From: CAMCXE01 sp041179125
Lineage (GTDB): Bacteria > Pseudomonadota > Gammaproteobacteria > Pseudomonadales > Cellvibrionaceae
Length of the DNA stretch: 14,530 nt
Direction of reading: 5' to 3'
Assembly: GCA_041179125.1 (NCBI GenBank)
Contig: JBEGTZ010000309.1
Coordinates: 1 to 14,530 of the forward strand
The notes under the pieces were generated by a model that was not told the DNA's origin, made no database searches, and worked only from the letters and a program-made list of their open reading frames with translations. The translations under genes and the position numbers were made by a program. Position 1 is the stretch's first letter, and each line of letters opens with the position of its first letter. This document shows positions 5,607 through 14,193 of the stretch, piece after piece.

Positions 5607-8600
5607 TTATTGGACGTTGACGACCCAACTGAATGTATAACTAGATGGATCCGAGGCTCCAGCATGGGGAGGCAGCTCCACTTTCATGCTTAATACAATA
5701 ACGCCCGGTGTGGTTGGTGCTGTAAATAAAGCAGAGATAGCACCATTAGGCAATCGTTCGTACGGTGATATACCTATAGGATCCTTCGGACTTAACAAGG
5801 TGCCCCCCACAGTAGTAAACGTAATTTTTGAATTCCCAGGCAATGAATTACCCGTAGCGCAAGGGGATGCTAATGGGGAATTAATGGCAAATGGATTGCC
5901 GTCTGACAAATACAGTCTGGATAGAGTAATTACACCACCAGCGGCAACATTGATTGTACTCCCCAGTGCCGCGCTGACATCTGTTACTCCATTATTTACT
6001 GTGCCCTGGCATATTGTAGGGCCAGAATGTCCAGTGAGATTAACCACAGTAGAGTCTTGGATATCAACTAACTTGTTGGCTTCTCCGCAAAGGGTGGAAT
6101 GCAAACAGTTTAATCCGTTCCATTTTTTATCCGGGCTGTCCCGCACGCCGTCCAAGTCTGAATCCACAAATTGCTCACCAATTTGATAAATACCATCATC
6201 ATTAAGATCAGTGAAAGGCTCATAAATATCGTCTTTTAGCAGGTCAAACCCATCACCTTCGTCAAACAGTAAATTACCGTTATTGTCGGTGAAATTCTCG
6301 ATCCCCTTGACGGTGGCGGCTATTGTGATTCGACCATCTTTAGGTTCAACCCCGGTAGACTGGAAGCCCACAGTGCAACGACCGTTGACCGTTAAACAAG
6401 TGGGTGTAATCAAGCCGCCTTCAGGGCTGGTAAAGTTAACCAAGGTTCCATCAAGAACCGGGTTGCCTGACACATCGGCCACTGTAGCGCTAACGGTGAC
6501 AGCGGTTGTTGTTCCAGAATCGAAGTTATAAGCATGTGGATTAAAGGACGAGACACTAATTGAGAAGCGTCCTGGTGCAGAAAGGCCCGATGCAACCGCT
6601 AATCCTAATGAGCTTGCCTTGGCCCCATTGGATTCAACTGTGGCCAGTATTGTCACGTTATTGGGTGTTGTGCCCGAGCGTACTTGGGTTTTTACCAAAC
6701 CGTTTAGATCAGACACCGCAGCCACGTTGACTAGCGCTAGGCCGCCAGCACCACCAACAATTGAGAATTTAACGTTTTCTCCTGGGACGCCATTGCCTGA
6801 TTGCCCCACAACTTTAAATGTGACCGTAGCCAAGCTGCCACTACCAGGACCACCTGTTGCGATCGGTATTTGTGACGGAGACGCACTAACAAAATTAATG
6901 CCGCCTACAGACTCACCCGCTGTGATCAGTTTATAGCTACCCACTGATACGGTTTTAGAATTGCCCGCTGCACTAAACGTTACAACATCGTCACCTACGC
7001 AACCTTTTGCCGTGTAAGTAAATTTAACCGTGTTGTTTGCCACCACAGGAGCAGATATTTGAGCGCGGCTAGATACAGCACAGGCTGAGGATGCTGTTAT
7101 TGGGCTTGTAATGGTTTTAGCTGCGGCTAATTCATCTTTAAACGTTAGGGTTATTTCTCTGGTTGCTTCAAAGGCAATAGCGCCGGCTGCGGCTGTGATG
7201 TCCACCCATACTTTTTGGTTTAAGGTTGGGTCTATAAACGTACCGGCGGTATTGCTATCAGGCACGTTTGTGCTGTCATCTGGTGGGGTATCGCTGACAT
7301 AAACAGTCCAAGACCTTGAGGAGGTTATCACGCCGGGGATCTCCACTTTCATTGTCAAAAACTGCACACCGGCTTGTGTGGGTGCTTCGTAAATCACACC
7401 CAAAGGCCCTGAGGGATATATTTCATTTGCACCAATTAATGTGCTACCAGTATCACCTTTAAGAGTCCCGGAACTCGGTGTAAAAGTGATTTTTGTGCCA
7501 TTTGCTAGCGGGTTGCCTTTTGAGCAGGGGTGCCCAGGATTTAATGCATCATCATTGCCGTCCGAAAGATAAAGCCCGCCTACGGAAATAGTGCCTTTGG
7601 GTTTAACCCAAATCGTTTTGGCAAAATCACCGAGCTCACATATTTCTGAAGCGCTAGAACTCAAATACAGAGTTAACTGCTGGCTCAACGTTACTAACTC
7701 TGAGACAGGGGCACATTTTGAGGTGTCAGAATGTTTACAATTGACGCCATTCCATTTGCCATCAGCCAAATCGCGTTTACCATTTTTGATGGTATCCACG
7801 AAAAACTCACCTGAATCGAATTGCCCATTCAAATTATCGTCAGAAAATGGTTCGGGTAAGTCGGTGAATGTATCTCCATCATCAAAAACGTTATTACTAT
7901 TGTTGTCTTTGAACTCTTCTTGTCCTTGGACATAAGCTAAAACCTGTACACGACCATCAGCTGGTTGCTGCCCTCCTGGAATCCAATCGCTGGTGCAGGT
8001 GCCTGCTAGTGTGCGACATGTATCAATGGTGCCGCCTTCGTGGGATTCAAACCTAACTATGGTGCCATCTGGAACAGGAGAACCCGAGGTGTCTGATATG
8101 CGCGCAACGATTTGCGTTGTTTCGTCATTTATACGATTAAAAGATCGAATATTAAATTTACTTGCGCCGATAGAAAACTTAGATAGTGTTGGCATGGAGC
8201 CTTTTACTTCTAAGCCACCGGAAAAACCTTCTACACGGGATTTTTCATGGAAGGCTTTTATAGACACAGTGGTTGGTACTGTGCCTGATTTTACGCGGGC
8301 TTCGACAATACCCTCTTTGTCAGAGGTATCCGAGGGAGTAAGTAACTGGGCACCGCCAGCTGCTGCATCAGAGAAAATAATTTGCTGATCGGCCAGCGGC
8401 TTACCACCTTGGCCTAATACTTTAAATGTTAAAACAGACTCCTTTGGCGTACCGTCACCAGCAATGTATATCTTGGCAGGGGTAGCCACAAGAAACTGAA
8501 CAGAAGCAACCTCTTCTTCTAAAGTAACCATTTTTACCGTGCCAAGCTGAACGATTTTATCCGCCGCGCCAGTGGTAAAACGAACCCAATCATCACTCCC

Positions 8601-9074
8601 GCAACCTTGGTTGGTGTAAATAAAGGTCAACACATTGTTACTTAATGAAGGAGCAGTAATTGTGGATTCTTTTAAGGTGGTAAGGCAGTTGGAGTTAGCT
8701 TCAACCGTTACGTTAGGTGTTATAGCCTTGCCCTTATCATCGGTAAAAGTAAGGGATATTTTTTTACTTTCCCCATAAGGAATTTCGCCAGGTTCTGCGG
8801 CCACTACTACTTTAACTGTTGTGCCGGTATCAGGATCGGGATAGGTACCTATAGCTGCACCACTTGAGCTAGACGATGAACTACTTGAAGTCCCTGTATA
8901 AGCCCCCGAGCTAGAACTTGAACTCGATGTTTTCGGTGGCGGTGGGGCGGGTTCGCCTAGTAGGCCTTCGCCTTTTTTACCGCCGCTGCCACACCCTGCA
9001 AGAGTGAGGCTGAGGCCCAGGGCTAGGAGGGGTAATAAACGTAAATTCGGTTTTATTAAATTCTTATAAGACAT
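5607..9074 (-). CDS. Large surface lipoprotein with duplicated Ig-like and Ca-binding-like modules
   Basis: A 1155-aa protein from the ATG at 9074. A TTG four codons earlier (9086) would add MGLT, but the ATG has GGGA at a suitable distance and is preferred. Counting from that ATG, the signal peptide ends in the lipobox LAGC with lipid-anchor C28. A flexible linker follows, with PPPP and two serine runs of seven and nine (52-71). The rest is two copies of one long module (about 80-596 and 614-1155). Each has a beta-rich Ig-like start (ITLTFKDE, FTYTAKGC, VTFKVVGQ), then Asp/Asn-rich loops (DNNSNNVFDDGD, DDNLNGQFDSGE; DNNGNLLFDEGD, DSDLDGVRD) that resemble calcium sites, then a KWNGVNC/KWNGLNC motif and a C-terminal beta region. 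Both copies have eight cysteines in the same order. It is probably an outer-membrane-anchored surface or adhesion protein; no enzyme motif is visible. It is transcribed alone and closed by a strong terminator. Confidence 0.9.
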   Translation of the reverse strand: MSYKNLIKPNLRLLPLLALGLSLTLAGCGSGGKKGEGLLGEPAPPPPKTSSSSSSSGAYTGTSSSSSSSSSGAAIGTYPDPDTGTTVKVVVAAEPGEIPYGESKKISLTFTDDKGKAITPNVTVEANSNCLTTLKESTITAPSLSNNVLTFIYTNQGCGSDDWVRFTTGAADKIVQLGTVKMVTLEEEVASVQFLVATPAKIYIAGDGTPKESVLTFKVLGQGGKPLADQQIIFSDAAAGGAQLLTPSDTSDKEGIVEARVKSGTVPTTVSIKAFHEKSRVEGFSGGLEVKGSMPTLSKFSIGASKFNIRSFNRINDETTQIVARISDTSGSPVPDGTIVRFESHEGGTIDTCRTLAGTCTSDWIPGGQQPADGRVQVLAYVQGQEEFKDNNSNNVFDDGDTFTDLPEPFSDDNLNGQFDSGEFFVDTIKNGKRDLADGKWNGVNCKHSDTSKCAPVSELVTLSQQLTLYLSSSASEICELGDFAKTIWVKPKGTISVGGLYLSDGNDDALNPGHPCSKGNPLANGTKITFTPSSGTLKGDTGSTLIGANEIYPSGPLGVIYEAPTQAGVQFLTMKVEIPGVITSSRSWTVYVSDTPPDDSTNVPDSNTAGTFIDPTLNQKVWVDITAAAGAIAFEATREITLTFKDELAAAKTITSPITASSACAVSSRAQISAPVVANNTVKFTYTAKGCVGDDVVTFSAAGNSKTVSVGSYKLITAGESVGGINFVSASPSQIPIATGGPGSGSLATVTFKVVGQSGNGVPGENVKFSIVGGAGGLALVNVAAVSDLNGLVKTQVRSGTTPNNVTILATVESNGAKASSLGLAVASGLSAPGRFSISVSSFNPHAYNFDSGTTTAVTVSATVADVSGNPVLDGTLVNFTSPEGGLITPTCLTVNGRCTVGFQSTGVEPKDGRITIAATVKGIENFTDNNGNLLFDEGDGFDLLKDDIYEPFTDLNDDGIYQIGEQFVDSDLDGVRDSPDKKWNGLNCLHSTLCGEANKLVDIQDSTVVNLTGHSGPTICQGTVNNGVTDVSAALGSTINVAAGGVITLSRLYLSDGNPFAINSPLASPCATGNSLPGNSKITFTTVGGTLLSPKDPIGISPYERLPNGAISALFTAPTTPGVIVLSMKVELPPHAGASDPSSYTFSWVVNVQ

Positions 9075-9325
9075 AGTTAATCCCAATAGTTATGTCGATC
9101 CAGATTGGATTCTAGGGTCGGCACTTGCGGCACGGTGTGAGCAGGTTTGGAAAATCACAGCCTGTGCCAGCCGAGAGGCGAGGCAAGGGTCAATGAAGCA
9201 TAATCACCCTAATCACTCAACGCAAGGTAAGTGAGCGTAACTTAGACTTTTTTCTTAATCCATATCTCAGTTTACTAGTGCGAAACAGTTAAACTGCTTC
9301 TTCTTTCCACTGCTGGGATTGCCTT
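9075..9325. other. Divergent intergenic region between the lipoprotein gene and yceH
   Basis: No gene is visible in these 251 bp. They must contain the promoters of both flanking, divergently transcribed genes, but no promoter is clear enough to call. An inverted repeat CAGTTTA (9268-9274) with TAAACTG (9290-9296) lies 30 bp before the yceH start and could be an operator. Confidence 0.5.
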
Positions 9326-9982
9326 ATGTTCGACCTTACTCCTATTGAAGCCCGTGTAATGGGCAGCTTGATCGAAAAAGCGCTGACTACGCCGGATCAA
9401 TATCCTTTGTCTTTAAATAGCTTAACCCTGGCGTGTAACCAAAAAAGTAACCGTGAGCCGGTTATGGATTTATCTGAGGCGCAGGTGCAAAGCACGTTAG
9501 ATGATTTAGTGAAAAAACACTTGGTTTCGCCTATTTCGGCGATGGGCAGCCGGGTGGTGAAGTACCAACACCGTTTTTGTAATACGCAATTTAGTGAATT
9601 ACAGCTCTCTCCGGCTGAGTTGGCGGTGGTGTGTGTGTTGTTGTTGCGCGGTTGGCAAACGCCGGGGGAGTTGCGCACCCGCACGCAGCGGTTGCACGAT
9701 TTTAATGATGTGTTAGATGTGGAAAAGGCGCTGCACCAGATGATGGGGCGCAACCAGCCGTTGATTGCTAAGTTAGAGCGGGAGCCTGGCAAGCGGGAGT
9801 CGCGCTATGCACATTTATTTTGTGGGGAGATAACCGACCTGGCGCGGCCTGTTGCATCGTCTTTATCGGTTGGCTCTGCGGCGGAGGATGAGATTGCTGA
9901 GTTGAAAAATGAAATTGCCAGCCTGCGGGAGGCTTATACGGCATTAAATGAGCGGGTGAGCTTGTTGGAGGGGTTGCTTTAA
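9326..9982 (+). CDS. yceH: YceH family protein (DUF480), winged-helix
   Basis: A 218-aa member of the DUF480/YceH family, of normal length. The family signature opens the protein: LTPIEARVMGSLIEKALTTP (4-23), then YPLSLNSLTLACNQKSNREP (26-45), the first winged-helix unit. A second unit follows at about 93-170 (LSPAELAVVCVLLLRGWQTP, then GELRTRTQRLHDF). The C-terminal part (about 185-218) is an amphipathic helix with coiled-coil character (DEIAELKNEIASLREAY). The fold suggests DNA or protein binding. The precise role in gammaproteobacteria is not settled to my knowledge. The ATG at 9326 has GGGA about 10 bases upstream. The gene stands alone; its stop codon overlaps by one base the end of a repeat element, which may supply its 3' end. 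Confidence 0.95.
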   Translation: MFDLTPIEARVMGSLIEKALTTPDQYPLSLNSLTLACNQKSNREPVMDLSEAQVQSTLDDLVKKHLVSPISAMGSRVVKYQHRFCNTQFSELQLSPAELAVVCVLLLRGWQTPGELRTRTQRLHDFNDVLDVEKALHQMMGRNQPLIAKLEREPGKRESRYAHLFCGEITDLARPVASSLSVGSAAEDEIAELKNEIASLREAYTALNERVSLLEGLL

Positions 9983-10155
9983 ACTATTCAGCATGATTCA
10001 CGTCATCCCCGCGCAGGCGGGGATCCGGGTGGCGATTGGGCTGCAACACGGGTGTGCTTGAGTCACACAAAACGTCTTATTTACCGCTGGATGAGCTGCG
10101 CTGGACTAACGGCTCCCGCCTGCGCGGGGATGACGAAAAAATGTGCTGAATAGTT
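9982..10155. repeat. 174-bp REP pair/MITE-like element with long inverted ends
   Basis: The left end reads AACTATTCAGCA, seven bases, then CGTCATCCCCGCGCAGGCGGG. The reverse complement of the right end reads AACTATTCAGCA, eight bases, then the same 21-base block. The inverted ends are thus about 40 bp with one length difference. Each end contains a GC hairpin: ATCCCCGC-GCAG-GCGGGGAT (10005-10024) and CCCGC-CTGC-GCGGG (10115-10128). The CGTCATCCCCGCGCAGGCGGGGAT type of sequence is a common intergenic repeat in proteobacteria. No protein is encoded. The left end begins at the last base of the yceH stop codon. Confidence 0.85.
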
Positions 10156-10157
10156 AC

Positions 10158-10325
10158 AACCTAGAAACCTCAGTTGAATCACCCAAGTCTGCGCAACCCC
10201 TTGGCACGCCTAGCAAAAGTTAAAAGTTTTGAACAACCAATAAGGTTGCCCTTCATTTTTAACTTTCACTATTCGCTACCCGTGGCTTACACAGCTTTTG
10301 GGCGCTCAGCTGAGGTTTCTAGGTT
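10158..10325. repeat. 168-bp nested palindrome with perfect 16-bp ends
   Basis: AACCTAGAAACCTCAG (10158-10173) is exactly repeated in inverse at 10310-10325. Inside, AAAGTTAAAA (10216-10225) is inverted at 10257-10266, and CAACC (10234-10238) at 10244-10248. All three pairs share one centre near 10241. The stretches between them also show partial inverse similarity (for example CCCAA and TAGC in matching places). The whole segment is therefore one large imperfect hairpin. It starts 2 bp after the preceding REP pair. It could be a non-autonomous mobile element or specify a structured RNA; no reading frame or promoter is evident. Confidence 0.8.
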
Positions 10326-10338
10326 AAAGCCTGGTGCC

Positions 10339-10361
10339 CGCTCCCACGGGGCGTGGGAGCG
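10339..10361. repeat. GC-rich REP-like hairpin after the DUF349 gene
   Basis: CGCTCCCACG (10339-10348), GGG loop, CGTGGGAGCG (10352-10361): a perfect 10-bp stem 9 bp past the stop of the minus-strand DUF349 gene. There is no U-run on either side, so it is not a classical intrinsic terminator. It looks like the single-hairpin REP type known in pseudomonads and relatives, and may protect or shape the transcript end. Confidence 0.7.
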
Positions 10362-10370
10362 TGGCTTGTA

Positions 10371-13157
10371 TTACCGGCAGGCGTTAAAGCGCTGCCAGGC
10401 TGCCTGGTAGGGCGTGTCGGCTACGCCGGGTTGGCTTAACCATTCCAGCACTAAGGCTTCGATGGTTTCGTCGCGCTTACCAAAATTGAGTTTTAATTGC
10501 TCTACTTGGTAGGCCATGCGTTGTGCTTTGTGGGCTTCTGGGGTTTCTTTTTGACGGAGAATTTCTGCGCGAATACACAAAAGCTGAAGGTTTTGTTCGG
10601 CATGGGTGTTGGCCGCGCGCAGGGTTTCTAGGGTTAATTGTTTGCGGTTATTTAATACCTCTTGGGTACCGGCAGGCCACTGGGTTATTGCCGCCCAGGC
10701 TTCGTTTAATGCTTGGGATTCGCCGCAACTGTCTTCGGTTTTTATTCGTTCAATTTCGTAATGGCGCAATACTTCGGCGCAAGCAAACATGTCGTCCCAG
10801 GCTTTTGATTGGGCCAATGTGCGTGCTTCTTGCAGTGCTTGTTTTATCTGGTCGGAATAATGCTGGTATTGCTGCGTTAATTCCTGGGCGGCTTTGCGTG
10901 GTAATTCACCCAGGCCTTCAAATTGTGTTTTTAATTCGTCGATGTGGGTTTTCGCGTTGGCAATGGTTTCCGGTGCAGATTCCACCCAGGTTTTTAACTG
11001 GCCTAAATAATCTTTGGCTTTTTCCACTAGGGCGTCGCGTTGGGCGTTTACTTCATCGTAAAGTTGTTTGCGTTTTTCGAATATGGCATCGCAGTGTTTG
11101 CGGAAGTCATCCCATAGGGTTTGGTCGTCTTTGGGCCAGCTGCGGCCAATGGTTTTCCATTGCTGTTGTAATTGTTTAATTTTTTCTGCGGCGGCGGCTA
11201 AATCGACAGCTTCCTTAAGGGATTCTGCTTCGGCGATGAGTTTTTCTTTCCAATCTTTATTGGCTTGATATTCGGCTTTTATTTTTCCGTGTAGTTGATC
11301 CAGCAGGGCGTCAAATTGAACTTGTTGTTCTTTTAGGGCTTTGCGCGGTACTGGCCAGTAGGTTTTCCATTCTTCCCGCGCCAGTTTTAAGGTTTTTTCT
11401 ACGTCTTTCCACACGGCGTTTTGCCAGTCGTATTTTTCTAAATAGGTATTTAATTGGTCGATTAGCCCTGTGCGTTTGGCTAGGTTGTCATCGCGCTCTA
11501 GTGTTTGTTTTTCGAAATAATCTTTACAGGGAATATAGGCTTGTATGGAGGCTGCTTGGAATTGCTCCCATAGGGTTTCGTCATTTTGCTGGCCGCCCCG
11601 GCTTAATTCTTTCCACTGGTCTTGCAGCTCATGAATTTTGCTGGCTAAGTCGTTGGGGGCAAGTTTGCTTTCGCTTAGGCTTTGCATTTGTTTGATGAGG
11701 TCTTCTTTTTTAGGCGTTACGGCAAATTCATGCCAGTCGCCCAGTTTTGCCATGAGCTGTTCGAAGTCGGCCATTTTGCTGGCAATGTTGGTGGGGAGCT
11801 CTTCTGCTGTTTGTTGCACTTTTTCTTGTAAATCTTTGTAGATACCACGCGCGCGGCGCACCATGCCTTGTTCTGCGGCCCATACCCCGCGACGGGTTAA
11901 GTCGGCTAGGTCTTTTACTATTTGTTTGGCTTGGTCTTCTTTTTCTTTTTGGCCGTCCAGCCAGGTATTAAATTGTTCTTTGGATTGCAGCAGCCAGGGG
12001 GTGACTTGTTCGTGCTGGAAGTCTTTTGCTTCTTGTAATATTGAGTTTACATAACGCTTAACATTTTGGGCGGCATCCGAGGCGCCAGCTTCGTTTAGTT
12101 GTTGCAGCACTTGTGTTACTGGGCCGGATTCTGAAATTTTGGCAAATAAATTTTGTGCGCGGTCTTTATATTCGTTAAATAATTTTACTTGGTCGGCGGC
12201 GTGAATGTTGCGTGCTGCGAGCGTGATGGCTTGGGAGAGTTCTTGAATTTGTTTGGGCACGTCCATTGTTTTAAGTTCGTCTATATGGCTTGCTGTATAG
12301 AGTTTTGCCAATAGGTTTTGTATGTCGTGCAAGGCGGCTTCTACAAATTGGCGCGCTTGTTGTTCGAGTGCGATTTTTTCTTCTTCTTTTGCGATTAAGC
12401 CTGCTCTGCTGGCGATTTTTTCTTGGCAGAGTATTTTGGCGTGATTAAAACGGGTCGTTATGTCGTCCGGTACGCTGCCGTTTTGTGATTCATGCTGCCA
12501 TTCGTTTTCAAAGGCAATAAATTTACCTTTGTAGAGGTGATCCGCTTCTTTTTTGCCGAGGGATTCGAGTTTTTCGCACAATAATTCTAAGCCTTGGCGG
12601 AATTTAGCATCGGCTGCGTCTTGTAATTTAAATACGTCGAGTTTGGTGCGGGCAATTTTGTAGACGGTTTTATCTTTATTCTGCGCGACTTTGACGAGTT
12701 GTTCTAAATCCTCACGCGCTTCTAGTTTGTTGGCTGCCCCTTGGCGAATGTGTGTGGTAAGGCCGTTGCTGGCTAATTCCACTAATACTGGAGTGCTGGT
12801 GATTTGTTCTACTAATTCAAGGCTGGCTTTTACGGAACAACTGGCAAGGGCCAAAAGCTCAATGTGGCGTGGCACGTCATGTACCAACTGGGTTACGGCC
12901 AATGCGCCGTTGTCTAATAATTCGCCGATGCGTTTGCGTGCTGCCATTTGCTGGCGGCCAGATTGGGCTTTTGCTAGGGTCAGCAGGGTTTCGTCGTAGG
13001 GTAAAAACCCTATGGCCGCGTCTTTTACCGCTTCGGGGGCGTCCCCGGCTAGCAGGTTTTTTAATTGCGCTGGGGTGCTTTGGGGCAGGGCGGCAATTTG
13101 CTCTTCTGCGGTGAGTGGTTTGGGTTTAGAGCGAAAGAGGCGACTCAGTAGCTGCAT
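10371..13157 (-). CDS. Large DUF349 repeat coiled-coil protein
   Basis: A 928-aa cytoplasmic protein without signal peptide or membrane segment. The first ~175 residues look like short helical (HEAT-like) repeats (QLKNLLAGDAPEAVKDAAI, then VLVELASNGLTTHIRQGAA). The rest is Gln/Glu/Lys-rich helix with coiled-coil character. At least three DUF349 units can be placed by their WK-containing core: WKELSRGGQQNDETLWEQFQ (516-535), WKTYWPVPRKALKEQQVQFD (597-616) and WKTIGRSWPKDDQTLWDDFR (667-686). Proteins of this architecture occur widely in gammaproteobacteria as single genes without an assigned biochemical role. No ATP-binding motif is visible. The start ATG at 13157 gives the typical MQLLSRLFR opening, though the Shine-Dalgarno is poor. 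It is transcribed away from the mutarotase gene. Confidence 0.92.
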   Translation of the reverse strand: MQLLSRLFRSKPKPLTAEEQIAALPQSTPAQLKNLLAGDAPEAVKDAAIGFLPYDETLLTLAKAQSGRQQMAARKRIGELLDNGALAVTQLVHDVPRHIELLALASCSVKASLELVEQITSTPVLVELASNGLTTHIRQGAANKLEAREDLEQLVKVAQNKDKTVYKIARTKLDVFKLQDAADAKFRQGLELLCEKLESLGKKEADHLYKGKFIAFENEWQHESQNGSVPDDITTRFNHAKILCQEKIASRAGLIAKEEEKIALEQQARQFVEAALHDIQNLLAKLYTASHIDELKTMDVPKQIQELSQAITLAARNIHAADQVKLFNEYKDRAQNLFAKISESGPVTQVLQQLNEAGASDAAQNVKRYVNSILQEAKDFQHEQVTPWLLQSKEQFNTWLDGQKEKEDQAKQIVKDLADLTRRGVWAAEQGMVRRARGIYKDLQEKVQQTAEELPTNIASKMADFEQLMAKLGDWHEFAVTPKKEDLIKQMQSLSESKLAPNDLASKIHELQDQWKELSRGGQQNDETLWEQFQAASIQAYIPCKDYFEKQTLERDDNLAKRTGLIDQLNTYLEKYDWQNAVWKDVEKTLKLAREEWKTYWPVPRKALKEQQVQFDALLDQLHGKIKAEYQANKDWKEKLIAEAESLKEAVDLAAAAEKIKQLQQQWKTIGRSWPKDDQTLWDDFRKHCDAIFEKRKQLYDEVNAQRDALVEKAKDYLGQLKTWVESAPETIANAKTHIDELKTQFEGLGELPRKAAQELTQQYQHYSDQIKQALQEARTLAQSKAWDDMFACAEVLRHYEIERIKTEDSCGESQALNEAWAAITQWPAGTQEVLNNRKQLTLETLRAANTHAEQNLQLLCIRAEILRQKETPEAHKAQRMAYQVEQLKLNFGKRDETIEALVLEWLSQPGVADTPYQAAWQRFNACR

Positions 13158-13327
13158 GGGGATCTACCGTAAGGTTAAGTGAGTGGAGGGCGGCAAGCAT
13201 AACTGATTCTGCTATGGGTTTGGGCATTCGGTGGGTGACGCGCTGCGGTGGCCTGGGTATGATCTTAAAAGTCTCGGTCAAACAGTGGCTGAGGTTTTGA
13301 TGATCCACTCTTTTGCAGGGCCTATTT
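13158..13327. other. Divergent intergenic region (DUF349 gene / mutarotase)
   Basis: A 170-bp gap that should hold the two divergent promoters. I see no convincing -35/-10 pair, hairpin or additional gene. Confidence 0.4.
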
Positions 13328-14179
13328 ATGTCTTCACAAACACTTCAAACCGGCGCATCGAACCTGCCCTGTGTACATCTTTGCCATCCCTGTGGTGATA
13401 GGGCTGAGATTTACACCCACGGCGCCCATGTTACTTCCTGGCAAACGGCGCAACAGGGGGAGCAATTGTATTTAAGCCGTGAATCTTTTTTTGCGCCAGG
13501 CAAGGCAATTCGCGGTGGTGTGCCGGTGATTTTTCCGCAGTTTGGTGCGTTTGGCCCCGGCGCTAAACATGGGTTTGCGCGCACGATGAATTGGCAGTGG
13601 GATGAGGTTGCCTCTTCGGCCTGCTGCGCTGAGTTTGTTTTGGAATCCAGTGCCGAAACACGTAATGCCTGGCCCTTTGATTTTGTTGCACGCTACCGGG
13701 TTGAACTCACCCCTGGCGCTTTATTGATGCAGTTACAGGTGCGCAATACATCGGCTCAAGCGATGGCGTTTACTAATGCGCTGCACACGTATTTGGCTAG
13801 CCCAGATTACCGAGCGGGGGTTTTAAGTGGTGTGGCGGGGCTTGAATTTTGGGATAACGGCAGCCCCTGGGAGCAGCGCCAACAACAGGTTGGCGATGAG
13901 TTAACTATTAACGATGCGTTAGATCGCGTGTACTTTAATGCCGTCTCGCCCTTGATTTGGAAGGATGCGGCGCGCAGTTTGGTGATCCAAGCGGAGGGGT
14001 TTAGCGATGTGGTGGTGTGGAACCCCGGCACAGCGGGCGCCCAAGGGTTGAGCGATATGGCCGATGATGACTTCCCTAATATGGTGTGTGTGGAGGCGGC
14101 CAATGTGGCACAGCCTACGCAGTTGGCTCCTGGGGCGTTGTGGTGTGGCAGTCAGCGGATTGTGGTGCAAGAGAGTTAG
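13328..14179 (+). CDS. yeaD: D-hexose-6-phosphate mutarotase (YeaD-like, aldose 1-epimerase family)
   Basis: A 283-aa protein of the galactose mutarotase-like beta-sandwich superfamily, matching YeaD-type glucose-6-phosphate 1-epimerases in length and motifs. These interconvert the alpha and beta anomers of hexose 6-phosphates in the cytoplasm. From the ATG at 13328, the landmarks are THGAHVTSW near the start, IRGGVPVIFPQFG, KHGFAR with H81, the ALHTYL block with H153 (the catalytic His in relatives), SDVVVWNPG with D227, and MVCVEAANV with E256 (the catalytic Glu in relatives). A longer frame starts at TTG 13313, but the ATG has AGGG seven bases upstream and is the better start. The gene is alone on its strand and converges on the DUF3820 gene with only 14 bp between the stops; no terminator is seen in that gap. 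Confidence 0.93.
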   Translation: MSSQTLQTGASNLPCVHLCHPCGDRAEIYTHGAHVTSWQTAQQGEQLYLSRESFFAPGKAIRGGVPVIFPQFGAFGPGAKHGFARTMNWQWDEVASSACCAEFVLESSAETRNAWPFDFVARYRVELTPGALLMQLQVRNTSAQAMAFTNALHTYLASPDYRAGVLSGVAGLEFWDNGSPWEQRQQQVGDELTINDALDRVYFNAVSPLIWKDAARSLVIQAEGFSDVVVWNPGTAGAQGLSDMADDDFPNMVCVEAANVAQPTQLAPGALWCGSQRIVVQES

Positions 14180-14193
14180 AGCTGAAAAGAAAA

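Noticed and set aside
5686..8388. Several plus-strand frames of 63-166 aa opposite the large lipoprotein gene
   Set aside because: All are shadows of a convincing long coding region with signal peptide, duplicated domains and terminator.
5607..9074. The large lipoprotein as the toxin partner of the immunity-like gene
   Set aside because: It ends in a normal Ig-like domain followed by its own terminator, and its C-terminus is unrelated to the 38-codon tail beside the immunity gene.
10174..10410. 78-aa plus-strand reading frame after yceH
   Set aside because: It spans the 168-bp palindrome and the GC hairpin and runs into the end of the DUF349 gene; no ribosome binding site or family match.
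10523..11179. 218-aa plus-strand reading frame
   Set aside because: It lies opposite the DUF349 gene, has no family resemblance and an Arg/Leu/Gly-rich composition typical of an antisense shadow.
13126..13308. 60-aa minus-strand frame upstream of the mutarotase gene
   Set aside because: It overlaps the start of the DUF349 gene in another frame and has no signal of translation.
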